Shown here piece by piece: positions 1 to 7,193 of a stretch of 17,947 bases of DNA; position 1 is the first letter of the stretch, and each line of letters starts with the position of its first letter. Location: positions 1-17,947 of the forward strand of contig JAIPBB010000082.1 of the NCBI GenBank assembly GCA_021739805.1, given 5' to 3'. The notes beneath the pieces are model-generated. The model made no database searches and had not been told where the DNA came from. It worked only from the letters and a program-made list of their open reading frames with translations. The stretch is from Saprospiraceae bacterium. Lineage in GTDB: Bacteria > Bacteroidota > Bacteroidia > Bacteroidales > JAIPBB01. A program made the position numbers and the translations under genes.

Positions 1-42
1 CATGCCCAACAACGCTTTTTTTTGACTGTTTTTCCATACTAA

Positions 43-76
43 AAAAGTTTTATGAAACCATTTTCATAAAACTTTT
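43..76. repeat. AT-rich perfect hairpin, possible terminator
   Basis: A 15-base perfect inverted repeat (43-57 against 62-76, arm AAAAGTTTTATGAAA) encloses a four-base loop. The A-rich 5' arm and T-rich 3' arm resemble a weak bidirectional terminator, but no long T run follows on either strand. It could end leftward transcription from glyQS, although it lies about 230 bases beyond that stop codon, or end a rightward gene outside the window. Confidence 0.45.
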
Positions 77-139
77 ACTTACCCTTAGGGAATAAGGTTA
101 TTCAGTTGATTTTACCAACCATTTTTGAGTATTATACCT

Positions 140-161
140 CAGTGCAAGGGTTTCGGGTTTC
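140..161. repeat. Dispersed repeat word, left copy
   Basis: This 22-base stretch (CAGTGCAAGGGTTTCGGGTT followed by TC) recurs at 17780-17801 with one mismatch. Its surroundings (GGGTTTC twice, then a short CTTGC/GCAAG hairpin near 171-188) are non-coding. It behaves like a dispersed intergenic repeat, not a gene. Confidence 0.7.
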
Positions 162-210
162 CCATACGGGCTTGCTTCGCTTCGCAAGTTTCGGATTTCA
201 GGTAGCAGAA

Positions 211-271
211 ACAGGATACAAGATACAGGATGCAAGATACAGGATGCAAGATACAGGATACAAGATACAGG
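211..271. repeat. 14-base tandem repeat array
   Basis: Three full 14-base units (223-236, 237-250, 251-264; consensus ATACAGGATRCAAG) are flanked by partial units at 211-222 and 265-271. Units differ only at one purine. Because 14 is not a multiple of three the array is not coding, and the reading frames that cross it translate to low-complexity peptides. It lies downstream of glyQS. Confidence 0.9.
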
Positions 272-284
272 TTCTAATTCAATC

Positions 285-316
285 AACAATTGAACAATTA
301 AACAATTTAACAATTC
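285..316. repeat. 8-base tandem repeat overlapping the glyQS stop codon
   Basis: Four exact-period copies of AACAATTN occur at 285-292, 293-300, 301-308 and 309-316. The last two copies supply the stop codon of the leftward glycyl-tRNA synthetase gene (TAA at 309-307) and its last two codons (Asn-Cys). The repeat therefore crosses from the intergenic region into the coding sequence. Confidence 0.88.
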
Positions 317-1830
317 TTTATCCTAGCAGCAATTATTCCCGAAATTTCATCAATTAAAATCCTGTCTTGTTTCATTGAATCTCTTTCACGAATCGTAACA
401 GTATTATCTTCTAAAGTTTGATGGTCAACAGTTATACAATAAGGAGTTCCAATAGCATCTTGTCGTCTGTATCTCCTGCCAATAGCGTCTTTTTCATCAT
501 ATTGACACAAATAGTCAACTTTCAAACTATCCATAATTTCCCGAGCTTTTTCAGGTAAACCATCTTTTTTAACAAGTGGTAAAACGCTTGCCTTATATGG
601 TGCTAAAACAGGAGGAATTTTTAACACAACTCTTTCGGAGCCATCTTCAAGTATTTCTTCTGTGTAAGCATGGCTTAGGATTGCTAAGAAAGTTCTGTCA
701 AGACCAATAGATGTTTCAACTACATAGGGAATATAACTTTCATTAATTTCAGGATCGAAGTATTGAAGTTTTTTGCCTGAAAATTCCTGATGTGCTTTTA
801 AATCAAAATCAGTACGTGAATGAATTCCTTCTAATTCTTTAAAACCAAAAGAAAATTCAAATTCAATATCAGATGCTGCATTTGCATAATGAGCGAGTTT
901 TTCATGGTCGTGAAAACGATACTTTTCTTCAGGAATTCCAAGTGAGAGATGCCATTTAATTCTCTCTTTTTTCCAGTAATCATACCATTTTAATTCTTCA
1001 CCGGGTCGAACAAAAAATTGCATTTCCATTTGTTCAAACTCACGCATTCGGAAAATAAACTGACGTGCAACTATCTCGTTTCTAAATGCTTTTCCTATCT
1101 GAGCTATTCCAAAAGGAATTTTCATTCTACTTGATTTTTGAACATTTAAAAAGTTTACAAAAATTCCTTGTGCTGTTTCAGGGCGTAAGAAAATTTCATT
1201 TGCACCTTCGGCAGTTGAACCCATTTGGGTGGAAAACATTAAATTAAACTGACGAACTTCAGTCCAGTTTTTTGAACCTGAAAGTGGACAAGCTATTTCT
1301 AATTCTTCAATTAACTTTTTAATATCGTCAAGTTTATTGTCTTCCAGGGATGAATACAATCTTTTACTTATGCTTGCTATTTTTTCTTTGTTTGCAACAA
1401 CTCTTGGATTTGTAGTTACAAATTCTTCTTTATTGAAAGCATCTCCAAAACGCTTTTCTGCTTTTGTAACTTCTTTGTTGATTTTTGCTTCAATTTTCGC
1501 TAAATAGTCTTCAACAAGAACATCGGCTCTATATCTTTTCTTTGAATCTTTATTGTCAATCATCGGGTCGTTAAAAGCATCAACATGACCTGAAGCTTTC
1601 CAAATAGTTGGGTGCATAAAAATTGCTGAGTCCAGCCCGACAATGTTTTCATGCATTTGAACCATGGATTTCCACCAATAATTTTTAATATTGTTTTTCA
1701 ATTCAACACCATATTGACCGTAATCATAAACGGCACTTAGTCCATCATAAATTTCACTTGATTGAAAAACAAAACCGTATTCTTTTGCGTGTGAAATTAT
1801 TTTTTTAAAATTGTCTTCGTTATTTGCCAT
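307..1830 (-). CDS. glyQS: Glycyl-tRNA synthetase, class II dimeric type
   Basis: Charges tRNA-Gly with glycine using ATP in the cytoplasm. The 507-residue single chain is the alpha2 (eukaryote/Firmicute-like) form, not the alpha2beta2 enzyme. Visible are RPETAQG (216-222), class II motif 2 beginning FRNE (249-252) with REFEQMEMQFF (263-273), and motif 3 GLDRTFLAIL (376-385) carrying the conserved arginine. The anticodon-binding domain occupies roughly 405-507, starting around PPVLAPYKA. The glycine-recognition region EFSFGFKELEGIHSRTDFD is near 325-343. Length is normal for the family. The ATG at 1830 fits the expected N-terminus (NFKKIISHAKEYGFVFQSSEIYDG). It is divergent from the DUF3109 gene, sharing a 107-base gap. 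The last two codons and the stop lie in an 8-base tandem repeat, so the extreme C-terminus may be strain-variable. Confidence 0.97.
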   Translation of the reverse strand: MANNEDNFKKIISHAKEYGFVFQSSEIYDGLSAVYDYGQYGVELKNNIKNYWWKSMVQMHENIVGLDSAIFMHPTIWKASGHVDAFNDPMIDNKDSKKRYRADVLVEDYLAKIEAKINKEVTKAEKRFGDAFNKEEFVTTNPRVVANKEKIASISKRLYSSLEDNKLDDIKKLIEELEIACPLSGSKNWTEVRQFNLMFSTQMGSTAEGANEIFLRPETAQGIFVNFLNVQKSSRMKIPFGIAQIGKAFRNEIVARQFIFRMREFEQMEMQFFVRPGEELKWYDYWKKERIKWHLSLGIPEEKYRFHDHEKLAHYANAASDIEFEFSFGFKELEGIHSRTDFDLKAHQEFSGKKLQYFDPEINESYIPYVVETSIGLDRTFLAILSHAYTEEILEDGSERVVLKIPPVLAPYKASVLPLVKKDGLPEKAREIMDSLKVDYLCQYDEKDAIGRRYRRQDAIGTPYCITVDHQTLEDNTVTIRERDSMKQDRILIDEISGIIAARIKNC

Positions 1831-1885
1831 GCTTAACTTATATTCTTTTAATTATTAGTCGTTTAAAGATTTTGGAAAATTTCCC

Positions 1886-1918
1886 CAAATTTATACTAAT
1901 TTTTACAATTGAGTTCAA
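1886..1918 (-). promoter_or_regulatory. Probable glyQS promoter (Bacteroidetes type)
   Basis: On the minus strand TAAATTTG (1893-1886) matches the Bacteroidetes -7 consensus TAnnTTTG. A TTG at 1918-1916 lies 22 bases upstream, at the long end of the accepted spacing. This would give a leader of roughly 50 nucleotides before the glyQS start. The match is by eye. Confidence 0.5.
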
Positions 1919-1925
1919 TTAAGAG

Positions 1926-1933
1926 TAATTTTG
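1926..1933 (+). promoter_or_regulatory. Candidate -7 element directly before the DUF3109 gene
   Basis: TAATTTTG fits TAnnTTTG and ends only four bases before the ATG at 1938. If used, transcription would begin at or within a few bases of the start codon, giving a leaderless mRNA. No convincing TTTG lies at 19 bases upstream (the nearest TTG, 1909-1911, is too close), so support is partial. Confidence 0.35.
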
Positions 1934-1937
1934 TCGG

Positions 1938-2510
1938 ATGATTGTAATTGAACATACCATAGTTTCAGATGATGTAGCAAACATTTGCTTTGTTTGTGAT
2001 TTAGAACATTGCAAAGGTGAGTGTTGTGTCCAAGGAGATGCTGGTGCACCAATTGAAGCTGAAGAAATTTCTCAAATTGAAGACAATATAGATGAGATAA
2101 TTCCTTTTATGAAAAAGGATGGAGTTGATGTGATAAACAGAATTGGAGTTTTTGATTATGATTCAGAAGGCAATTATGTTACTCCTCTTATAAATAATAA
2201 GGAATGTGCATTTACAATCTTTGAAAATGGAATTGCAAAATGTGCAATTGAAGAAGCCTTTCATGCAGGTAAATCAGATTTCCGAAAGCCAATTTCTTGT
2301 TTTTTATATCCTATTAGAATTACAGAATACGAAAATATTGAAGCAGTAAATTATCATAAATGGAGCATTTGTGATTGTGCTTTGAAAAATGGAAATAAAC
2401 TAAAAATTCCTGTTTATAAATTCCTTAAAGAACCATTAATTCAGAAATATGGCAAAGAATGGTATGAAAAGTTAGAAAAAGAAATTGATGAAGGAAATTT
2501 TGGTGTTTAA
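1938..2510 (+). CDS. DUF3109 family cysteine-rich protein
   Basis: A 190-residue soluble protein of a family widespread in Bacteroidota with no established function. It resembles the YkgJ-type cysteine-cluster proteins thought to bind zinc or iron. Ten cysteines are visible: C17, C20, C25, C29 and C30 in an N-terminal cluster (CFVCDLEHCKGECC), then C90, C102, C121, C145 and C147 (CDC). The conserved block GDAGAP (33-38) follows the first cluster. There is no signal peptide or membrane segment. The ATG at 1938 gives the expected N-terminus; any later start would cut into the first cluster. It stands alone, divergent from glyQS, with no terminator other than the inverted repeats beginning 35 bases downstream. 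Metal or Fe-S binding is inference from the cysteine pattern. Confidence 0.85.
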   Translation: MIVIEHTIVSDDVANICFVCDLEHCKGECCVQGDAGAPIEAEEISQIEDNIDEIIPFMKKDGVDVINRIGVFDYDSEGNYVTPLINNKECAFTIFENGIAKCAIEEAFHAGKSDFRKPISCFLYPIRITEYENIEAVNYHKWSICDCALKNGNKLKIPVYKFLKEPLIQKYGKEWYEKLEKEIDEGNFGV

Positions 2511-2545
2511 ATTTTGATAATCCGATTTAGATAAAATAAGTTACA

Positions 2546-2696
2546 GAGTACCGCGTATATTTATAGCTTCTCATTATTTTTTTTTTCTTTATGTGAAGAG
2601 CACCGAAATATTATTAAAAACACAAATTATTACGGTGCTCTGCACCTGAATTCATTAGTTAATTATTTTCTATAAATATTCCAGGTACTCCGTACC
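2546..2696. repeat. Nested palindromic (REP-like) inverted repeats
   Basis: Two inverted repeats sit one inside the other. The outer arms are 2546-2566 and 2670-2690 (18 of 21 positions pair; shared GAGTACC and ATATTTATAG). The inner arms AGAGCACCG and CGGTGCTCT are 2597-2605 and 2633-2641. Two 13-base mini-palindromes, GGTGCTCTGCACC (2634-2646) and GGTACTCCGTACC (2684-2696), are variants of one word, GGTrCTCyGyACC, and half-copies of it begin the left arms. The arrangement resembles REP/BIME elements. A fragment of a REP-associated transposase lies 164 bases downstream (2860-2991). Confidence 0.75.
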
Positions 2697-2859
2697 TTAA
2701 TATACAAATAAATTTATCCCATCGCACAAATCACTGCTTTCAACAGGCAAACTTTCGTGTGGCATAAAACTATTAAAAACAGCAATTAATTTTTGGTATG
2801 AATAAAAAAAGGCCAATTAATAATAAATAAATTCAAGATTAATATTTAACTTTGGCTTA

Positions 2860-2991
2860 ATGAGCTGTAACTACAAATTTCATAATCCTGTTGATGAAGG
2901 TTTGGTTTTTCATCCAAAGTATTATTTGTATAGTAGTGCAATTGATTATAGCGGAGGAAAAGGATTGCTGGATGGAGTTATTGTAATTTAA
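2860..2991 (+). pseudogene. C-terminal remnant of a REP-associated (Y1 family) transposase
   Basis: The frame from ATG 2860 to TAA 2991 encodes 43 residues with the characteristic tail of IS200-like/REP-associated tyrosine transposases (RAYTs): FHNPVDEGLVFHP (positions 7-19, compare the family's HNNPVxxGLV) followed by YYLYSSAIDYSGGKGLLD (21-38). The catalytic HxH and tyrosine region that should lie upstream is missing, and I could not see it in any frame of 2697-2859. The fragment is therefore a decayed gene, not an active enzyme; the ATG is incidental. It gives an origin for the palindromes just upstream. The family call rests on recalled motif similarity. Confidence 0.72.
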
Positions 2992-3041
2992 TGAAAATAT
3001 TAAGAGCCATACGAATGGATTCATGCGGCAGCAGTGAACTG

Positions 3042-3151
3042 AATGACCACCGAATGACCACCGAATGACAACTTAATGACAACCGAATGAGCACCTAATG
3101 GTCACCTAATGACTACTTAATGACAACTTAATGACAACTTAATGACAATAA
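3042..3151. repeat. Ten-copy 11-base tandem repeat
   Basis: Ten contiguous 11-base units run from 3042 to 3151: AATGACCACCG twice, then AATGACAACTT, AATGACAACCG, AATGAGCACCT, AATGGTCACCT, AATGACTACTT, AATGACAACTT twice, and AATGACAATAA. AATG is invariant in all ten. The identical pairs sit near opposite ends and the middle units are the most diverged. The array ends 25 bases from the stop codon of the leftward atpG gene, so it would be transcribed in the 3' tail of the ATP synthase mRNA. An 11-base period is not codon-compatible and there are no spacers, so it is neither coding nor CRISPR. Confidence 0.93.
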
Positions 3152-3176
3152 ATAAATACAAATTAAATCTGTGAAT

Positions 3177-4064
3177 CTATCCCTTCAACGCTTCCGCTCC
3201 ACTAACAATTTCCAGAATTTCAGTTGTAATTGCCGCCTGACGTGCTTTATTATAAGTTAGTTTAAGATTTTTAAGTAACTCCGTTGCATTGTCAGTTGCT
3301 TTGTGCATTGCGGTCATTCTTGCTCCGTGTTCTGATGCATTGGAATCAAGCAATGTTTTATAGAATTGAATTTTAAGAGATTTTGGAATAATCTCATTAA
3401 CAATTGTGGCTTTGTCAGGTTCAAAAATGTAATCAATGTTTTCCTGTAAATCGTCCTCATCAATTTCAGGAAGTTTAACAGGAAGAAATTGTTCAACTTC
3501 AAGCAACTGAGTTGCAGCATTCTTAAATTTATTATAAACAATTTCAATTTTGTCGAATTTCCTGTCACTGAACATCTGCATTATTTTTTCAGCTTCGGGA
3601 GCAACATTTTCGAATGTAAGATTGTGGTATAAATCATCTAAGTTGTAAAGTAATTGATTTTCACTTTTTTTATGAAAAAAGTCGGTAACCTTCTTTCCAA
3701 TACTTATTATTTTAACATTTCCTTTTTTTGCTTGTTTAGGATAATTTTCTTTAATATATCGGTTTGTTTCTTTAATCACATTAGCATTAAATGCTCCACA
3801 AAGTCCCCTGTTTGATGCGATAACAACAAAAAGAATTTTTTCAGCTTCTCTTTCATTAACATAAACATTATCGTCATCATCTTTTTGGCTGGCACTTAAA
3901 TTTGATAAAATCTCTTGTAGCTTTAAAGCATAGGGACGCATCTTAATAATTGCATTTGTTGCTCTTCTTAGCTTTGAGGCAGAAACCATTTTCATGGCAC
4001 TGGTTATCTGTTTTGTTGAGTTAACAGATGCAATCCTTGTTCTAGTTTCTTTTAAATTCGCCAT
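3177..4064 (-). CDS. atpG: ATP synthase F1 subunit gamma
   Basis: The central rotor shaft of F1, coupling c-ring rotation to the catalytic alpha/beta hexamer at the inner membrane. The 295-residue chain has both signature helices: an N-terminal coiled coil with STKQITSAMKMVSASKLRRA (16-35), and a C-terminal helix containing AMHKATDNATELLKNL (about 252-267) and ITTEILEIVSGAEALKG at the end. The Rossmann-like middle carries VVIASNRGLCGAFN (about 80-93). Length is close to the family norm. It is the last gene of the operon, starting eight bases after the atpA stop. No stem plus T-run terminator follows; instead an 11-base tandem repeat begins 25 bases downstream. Confidence 0.97.
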   Translation of the reverse strand: MANLKETRTRIASVNSTKQITSAMKMVSASKLRRATNAIIKMRPYALKLQEILSNLSASQKDDDDNVYVNEREAEKILFVVIASNRGLCGAFNANVIKETNRYIKENYPKQAKKGNVKIISIGKKVTDFFHKKSENQLLYNLDDLYHNLTFENVAPEAEKIMQMFSDRKFDKIEIVYNKFKNAATQLLEVEQFLPVKLPEIDEDDLQENIDYIFEPDKATIVNEIIPKSLKIQFYKTLLDSNASEHGARMTAMHKATDNATELLKNLKLTYNKARQAAITTEILEIVSGAEALKG

Positions 4065-4072
4065 TTTTTGTT

Positions 4073-5656
4073 TTATTCAGTATATTTTCCTGAAATTTCA
4101 GCAGCAACTTTTTCAAGTGTTTGTGTAACATCATCAGAAAGTTTACCCGATTTTAGTACATTTAAAACATCCTGATGATTTTCTTCCATATGGGCTAAAA
4201 ATTCTAATTCAAAATCTTTAATACTTCTAACCGGAATTTTTTGTAAAAGCCCTTTTGAACCGCAATAAATTATAGCAATTTGATTTTCAACCTTCATTGG
4301 TGAATACTGAGCTTGCTTTAAAATTTCCACGTTTCTGGCACCTTTGTCAAGTACGGCTTGTGTTGCAGCGTCAAGCTCGGAGCCAAATTTTGAAAAAGCT
4401 TCCAGTTCTCTATATTGAGCCTGGTCGAGTTTTAATGTCCCGGCAATTTTTTTCATTGATTTAATCTGAGCGTTACCTCCCACTCTTGAAACAGAAATAC
4501 CAACATTAATAGCCGGGCGTACACCAGAGTTAAACAAATTAGTTTCGAGGAAAATCTGACCATCGGTAATAGAAATCACGTTTGTTGGAATATAGGCTGA
4601 AACGTCACCTGCCTGTGTTTCAATAATTGGTAAAGCCGTTAATGAACCACCACCTTTAATCATGTGTTTGATAGATGGAGGAATGTCGTTCATTTTATTT
4701 GCAATCACATCGGATTTAATAATTTTAGCAGCTCTTTCTAAAAGTCTTGAGTGCAAATAGAAAACATCACCAGGATATGCTTCACGTCCGGGAGGTCTTC
4801 TTAATAACAATGAAACTTCACGATACGCAACAGCTTGTTTCGATAAATCATCATAAATAACCAAAGCTGGTCGTCCTGTATCTCTGAAGAATTCACCAAT
4901 TGCAGCACCTGTAAAGGGAGCATAAAACTGCATTGCTGCCGGGTCGGAGGCTGTGGCTGTAACAATTGTTGTATATGCCATTGCTCCTTTTTCTTCTAAT
5001 GTTTTGTAAATATTTGCAACAGTTGAACCCTTTTGTCCGATGGCAACATAAATACAATAAACAGTCTCACCTCTTTCGTAAAATTCTTTTTGATTAATAA
5101 TGGTGTCAATTGCAATGGCAGTTTTCCCTGTTTGACGGTCTCCGATAATAAGTTCTCGTTGACCACGACCTATTGGAATCATTGCATCAATTGGTTTTAT
5201 TCCTGTTTGAAGAGGTTCTGTAACAGGTTGGCGGAAAATAACACCCGGAGCTTTTCTCTCCAATGCCATTTCATATGTTTCACCTTTGATTTCACCTTTG
5301 CCATCAATTGGAACTCCAAGAGTGTTAATTACCCTTCCTAATAATCCTTCGCCAACATTAATGGAAGCTATTTTTCCGGTACGTTTAACTATGTTTCCTT
5401 CTTGAATTTCAGTTGACTCGCCCAATAAAACTACTCCAACATTATCATCTTCAAGGTTAAGAACTATTCCTTTTACATTGCCTTTTTCAAATTCGATAAG
5501 CTCACCTGCCTGGGCATTCGATAAGCCAAAAATTCGTGCAATTCCATCACCAACCTGTAACACGGTTCCAACTTCTTCTAGCTCTGATTCACTTTTGAAT
5601 CCTGATAATTGTTGCCTTAGTATTGCAGATACTTCTGCCGGTTTTATTTCTGCCAT
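4073..5656 (-). CDS. atpA: ATP synthase F1 subunit alpha
   Basis: The non-catalytic nucleotide-binding subunit of F1, alternating with beta in the hexamer. The 527 residues carry the beta-barrel domain (about 25-95), the Walker A loop GDRQTGKT (172-179), a Walker B-type strand ending LVIYDD (265-270), the family signature [10 protein letters not shown] (381-390), and the arginine finger in SVSRVGG (R391) that completes the beta catalytic site. The C-terminal helical domain follows from about 400. Length is slightly above the 513 residues of E. coli. A few extra residues sit around 320-337 ([17 protein letters not shown]). It lies between atpH (72-base gap) and atpG (8-base gap). The beta partner gene is not in the window. 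Confidence 0.98.
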   Translation of the reverse strand: MAEIKPAEVSAILRQQLSGFKSESELEEVGTVLQVGDGIARIFGLSNAQAGELIEFEKGNVKGIVLNLEDDNVGVVLLGESTEIQEGNIVKRTGKIASINVGEGLLGRVINTLGVPIDGKGEIKGETYEMALERKAPGVIFRQPVTEPLQTGIKPIDAMIPIGRGQRELIIGDRQTGKTAIAIDTIINQKEFYERGETVYCIYVAIGQKGSTVANIYKTLEEKGAMAYTTIVTATASDPAAMQFYAPFTGAAIGEFFRDTGRPALVIYDDLSKQAVAYREVSLLLRRPPGREAYPGDVFYLHSRLLERAAKIIKSDVIANKMNDIPPSIKHMIKGGGSLTALPIIETQAGDVSAYIPTNVISITDGQIFLETNLFNSGVRPAINVGISVSRVGGNAQIKSMKKIAGTLKLDQAQYRELEAFSKFGSELDAATQAVLDKGARNVEILKQAQYSPMKVENQIAIIYCGSKGLLQKIPVRSIKDFELEFLAHMEENHQDVLNVLKSGKLSDDVTQTLEKVAAEISGKYTE

Positions 5657-5728
5657 TTTATATTTTATTTATTTCTTTTTTCTTCTTTTTGATTATTTAA
5701 GCATTTAATCATTTTAGCTTTATTAACA

Positions 5729-6286
5729 CTAAAATCCTTTAGCGTAAATATTTCCTTCAAATTCCCGGGAAAGTTTTGAAATTCTATTGCTAATGCTAGA
5801 ATCGAATTGCTGGTCATTAACTTTAAGAATAAATCCTCCGATTAATTCTTCTTTTACTTCCTCAATTAATTCAATTTCTGATTTGGTTTCAACTTCTAAA
5901 ATTCCAATAATTTGCTTTCTTAAACTTTCATCAATTTCAATAGCCGTTTGAAGATGAACCACTTTAATGTTTTTATGTTCTTTATATAAGTTAATAAATT
6001 GTTCGGCAATTAAATCAATGTAAATGTCTCTTCTTTTGCGTATTATTATTACCATGAAACTAAGGGTAATTTCATGTATTTTACCCTTGAAGATTTCGCT
6101 AATAACCTCATTTTTTTTATGAGTTTTTATTATTGGATTTATTAATAATCGACGGAAGTTTCTGTTCTCTTGACATACCTTTAAAATAAGAGACATATCC
6201 TGATAAGCATTTTCAAGAATATTTTGTTCTATTGAAAACTCGAATAATGCTTTCGCATATCTTATTGCTATTTTGCCGTCTTTCAT
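5729..6286 (-). CDS. atpH: ATP synthase F1 subunit delta (OSCP)
   Basis: The stator subunit that ties the peripheral b stalk to the top of F1. The 185-residue soluble protein shows the family's N-terminal helical domain beginning with IAIRYAKALFEFSIEQ (6-21). Its C-terminal motif, GGFILKVNDQQFDSSISNRI at about 150-169, matches the usual GG(I/F)xxxxxxxxxDxSxxxxL pattern. As expected for this poorly conserved subunit, the middle is recognisable mainly by length and context. It is cytoplasmic. It starts 26 bases after the atpF stop and precedes atpA, the standard order. Confidence 0.93.
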   Translation of the reverse strand: MKDGKIAIRYAKALFEFSIEQNILENAYQDMSLILKVCQENRNFRRLLINPIIKTHKKNEVISEIFKGKIHEITLSFMVIIIRKRRDIYIDLIAEQFINLYKEHKNIKVVHLQTAIEIDESLRKQIIGILEVETKSEIELIEEVKEELIGGFILKVNDQQFDSSISNRISKLSREFEGNIYAKGF

Positions 6287-6312
6287 ATTCGATGATTGAT
6301 TTAGTTCTTTGT

Positions 6313-6804
6313 TTAATTAAAATTAACCTTATCAAGGTGTTTTTTAATTAAATCTTTTTGTTTTTCAGTTGGAGATAATTCTTCATTTAGTATTTTTTCA
6401 GCAATTTCGATTGACAAACCTGCAATTTGATTTTTCAATTCAGTCATAGCCGACATTTTTTCGTAATGAATGCTTTCCTTAGCAGATTCAATAATTCTGT
6501 CAGCTTCTTGGGAAGCTTTTTCTTTTGCTTCATCAATTATTGTATCCCTGACTTTTCGGGCAGCCTGCATAATTGCATCTCTTTCGTTTTTTGCTTCCTT
6601 AAGAAGTTTTTCGTTGTCGAATTTCAATTGCTGCATTTCCTCCTTAGCTCTGTCAGCGGCATGTAGAGCTTCTTCAATAGAAGATTCTCTTTCGTGAAGC
6701 ATATTTAGAATTGGAATCCATGCGTACTTTTTAAGAATGAATAAAAGTGCAGCAAACACAACTATCATCCAAAATACTAAGCCTAAACCTGGTTCTATAA
6801 GCAT
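6313..6804 (-). CDS. atpF: ATP synthase Fo subunit b
   Basis: The peripheral stalk of the synthase. The 163-residue protein has one N-terminal membrane helix (about 6-25, GLGLVFWMIVVFAALLFILK) followed by a long charged, alanine-rich amphipathic coiled coil (about 38-150). The latter includes the typical stretch IMQAARKVRDTIIDEAKEKA (78-97). This is the usual single-b architecture; no second b-prime gene is present. The gene is separated from atpE by 98 bases containing a strong perfect hairpin (6835-6867), so its expression relative to atpE may be set there. Confidence 0.95.
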   Translation of the reverse strand: MLIEPGLGLVFWMIVVFAALLFILKKYAWIPILNMLHERESSIEEALHAADRAKEEMQQLKFDNEKLLKEAKNERDAIMQAARKVRDTIIDEAKEKASQEADRIIESAKESIHYEKMSAMTELKNQIAGLSIEIAEKILNEELSPTEKQKDLIKKHLDKVNFN

Positions 6805-6834
6805 TTTACTTGTTTTTAGTTTTTTTTGTAAAAA

Positions 6835-6867
6835 CTTTACACCTTAACCAAGCGTTAAGGTGTAAAG
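6835..6867 (-). promoter_or_regulatory. Intercistronic hairpin between atpE and atpF
   Basis: A 14-base perfect stem (6835-6848, CTTTACACCTTAAC, against 6854-6867) with a five-base loop lies 35 bases beyond the atpE stop in the direction of transcription and 30 bases before the atpF start. On the transcript the stem is followed by only four U residues, so it looks like a partial terminator or a 3'-end-stabilising structure more than a full stop. Such a structure could raise subunit c output over b, which the complex needs in unequal copy numbers; that role is inference. Confidence 0.7.
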
Positions 6868-6902
6868 AATAATTAATTCTTTTACTTATTGAAGTTTTGA
6901 AT

Positions 6903-7166
<264 letters not shown>

Positions 7167-7193
7167 TTATTATTTAAAGTTTATTAAAAGTTT

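Noticed and set aside
1..3. Start codon of a leftward gene at the window edge (CAT)
   Set aside because: Only the possible ATG itself is inside the window, so nothing supports it.
98..357. Two small open frames on opposite strands across the left-edge repeats
   Set aside because: They translate the tandem repeats into low-complexity peptides, overlap the glyQS end, and their lengths follow from the repeat composition; no start context or family match.
2697..2859. Upstream part of the transposase remnant
   Set aside because: I looked for an HxH or catalytic tyrosine region in frame with the fragment and saw none; stop codons are frequent, so the pseudogene is limited to the recognisable tail.
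3042..3151. CRISPR array
   Set aside because: Units are 11 bases and contiguous with no unique spacers, and no cas gene is present.
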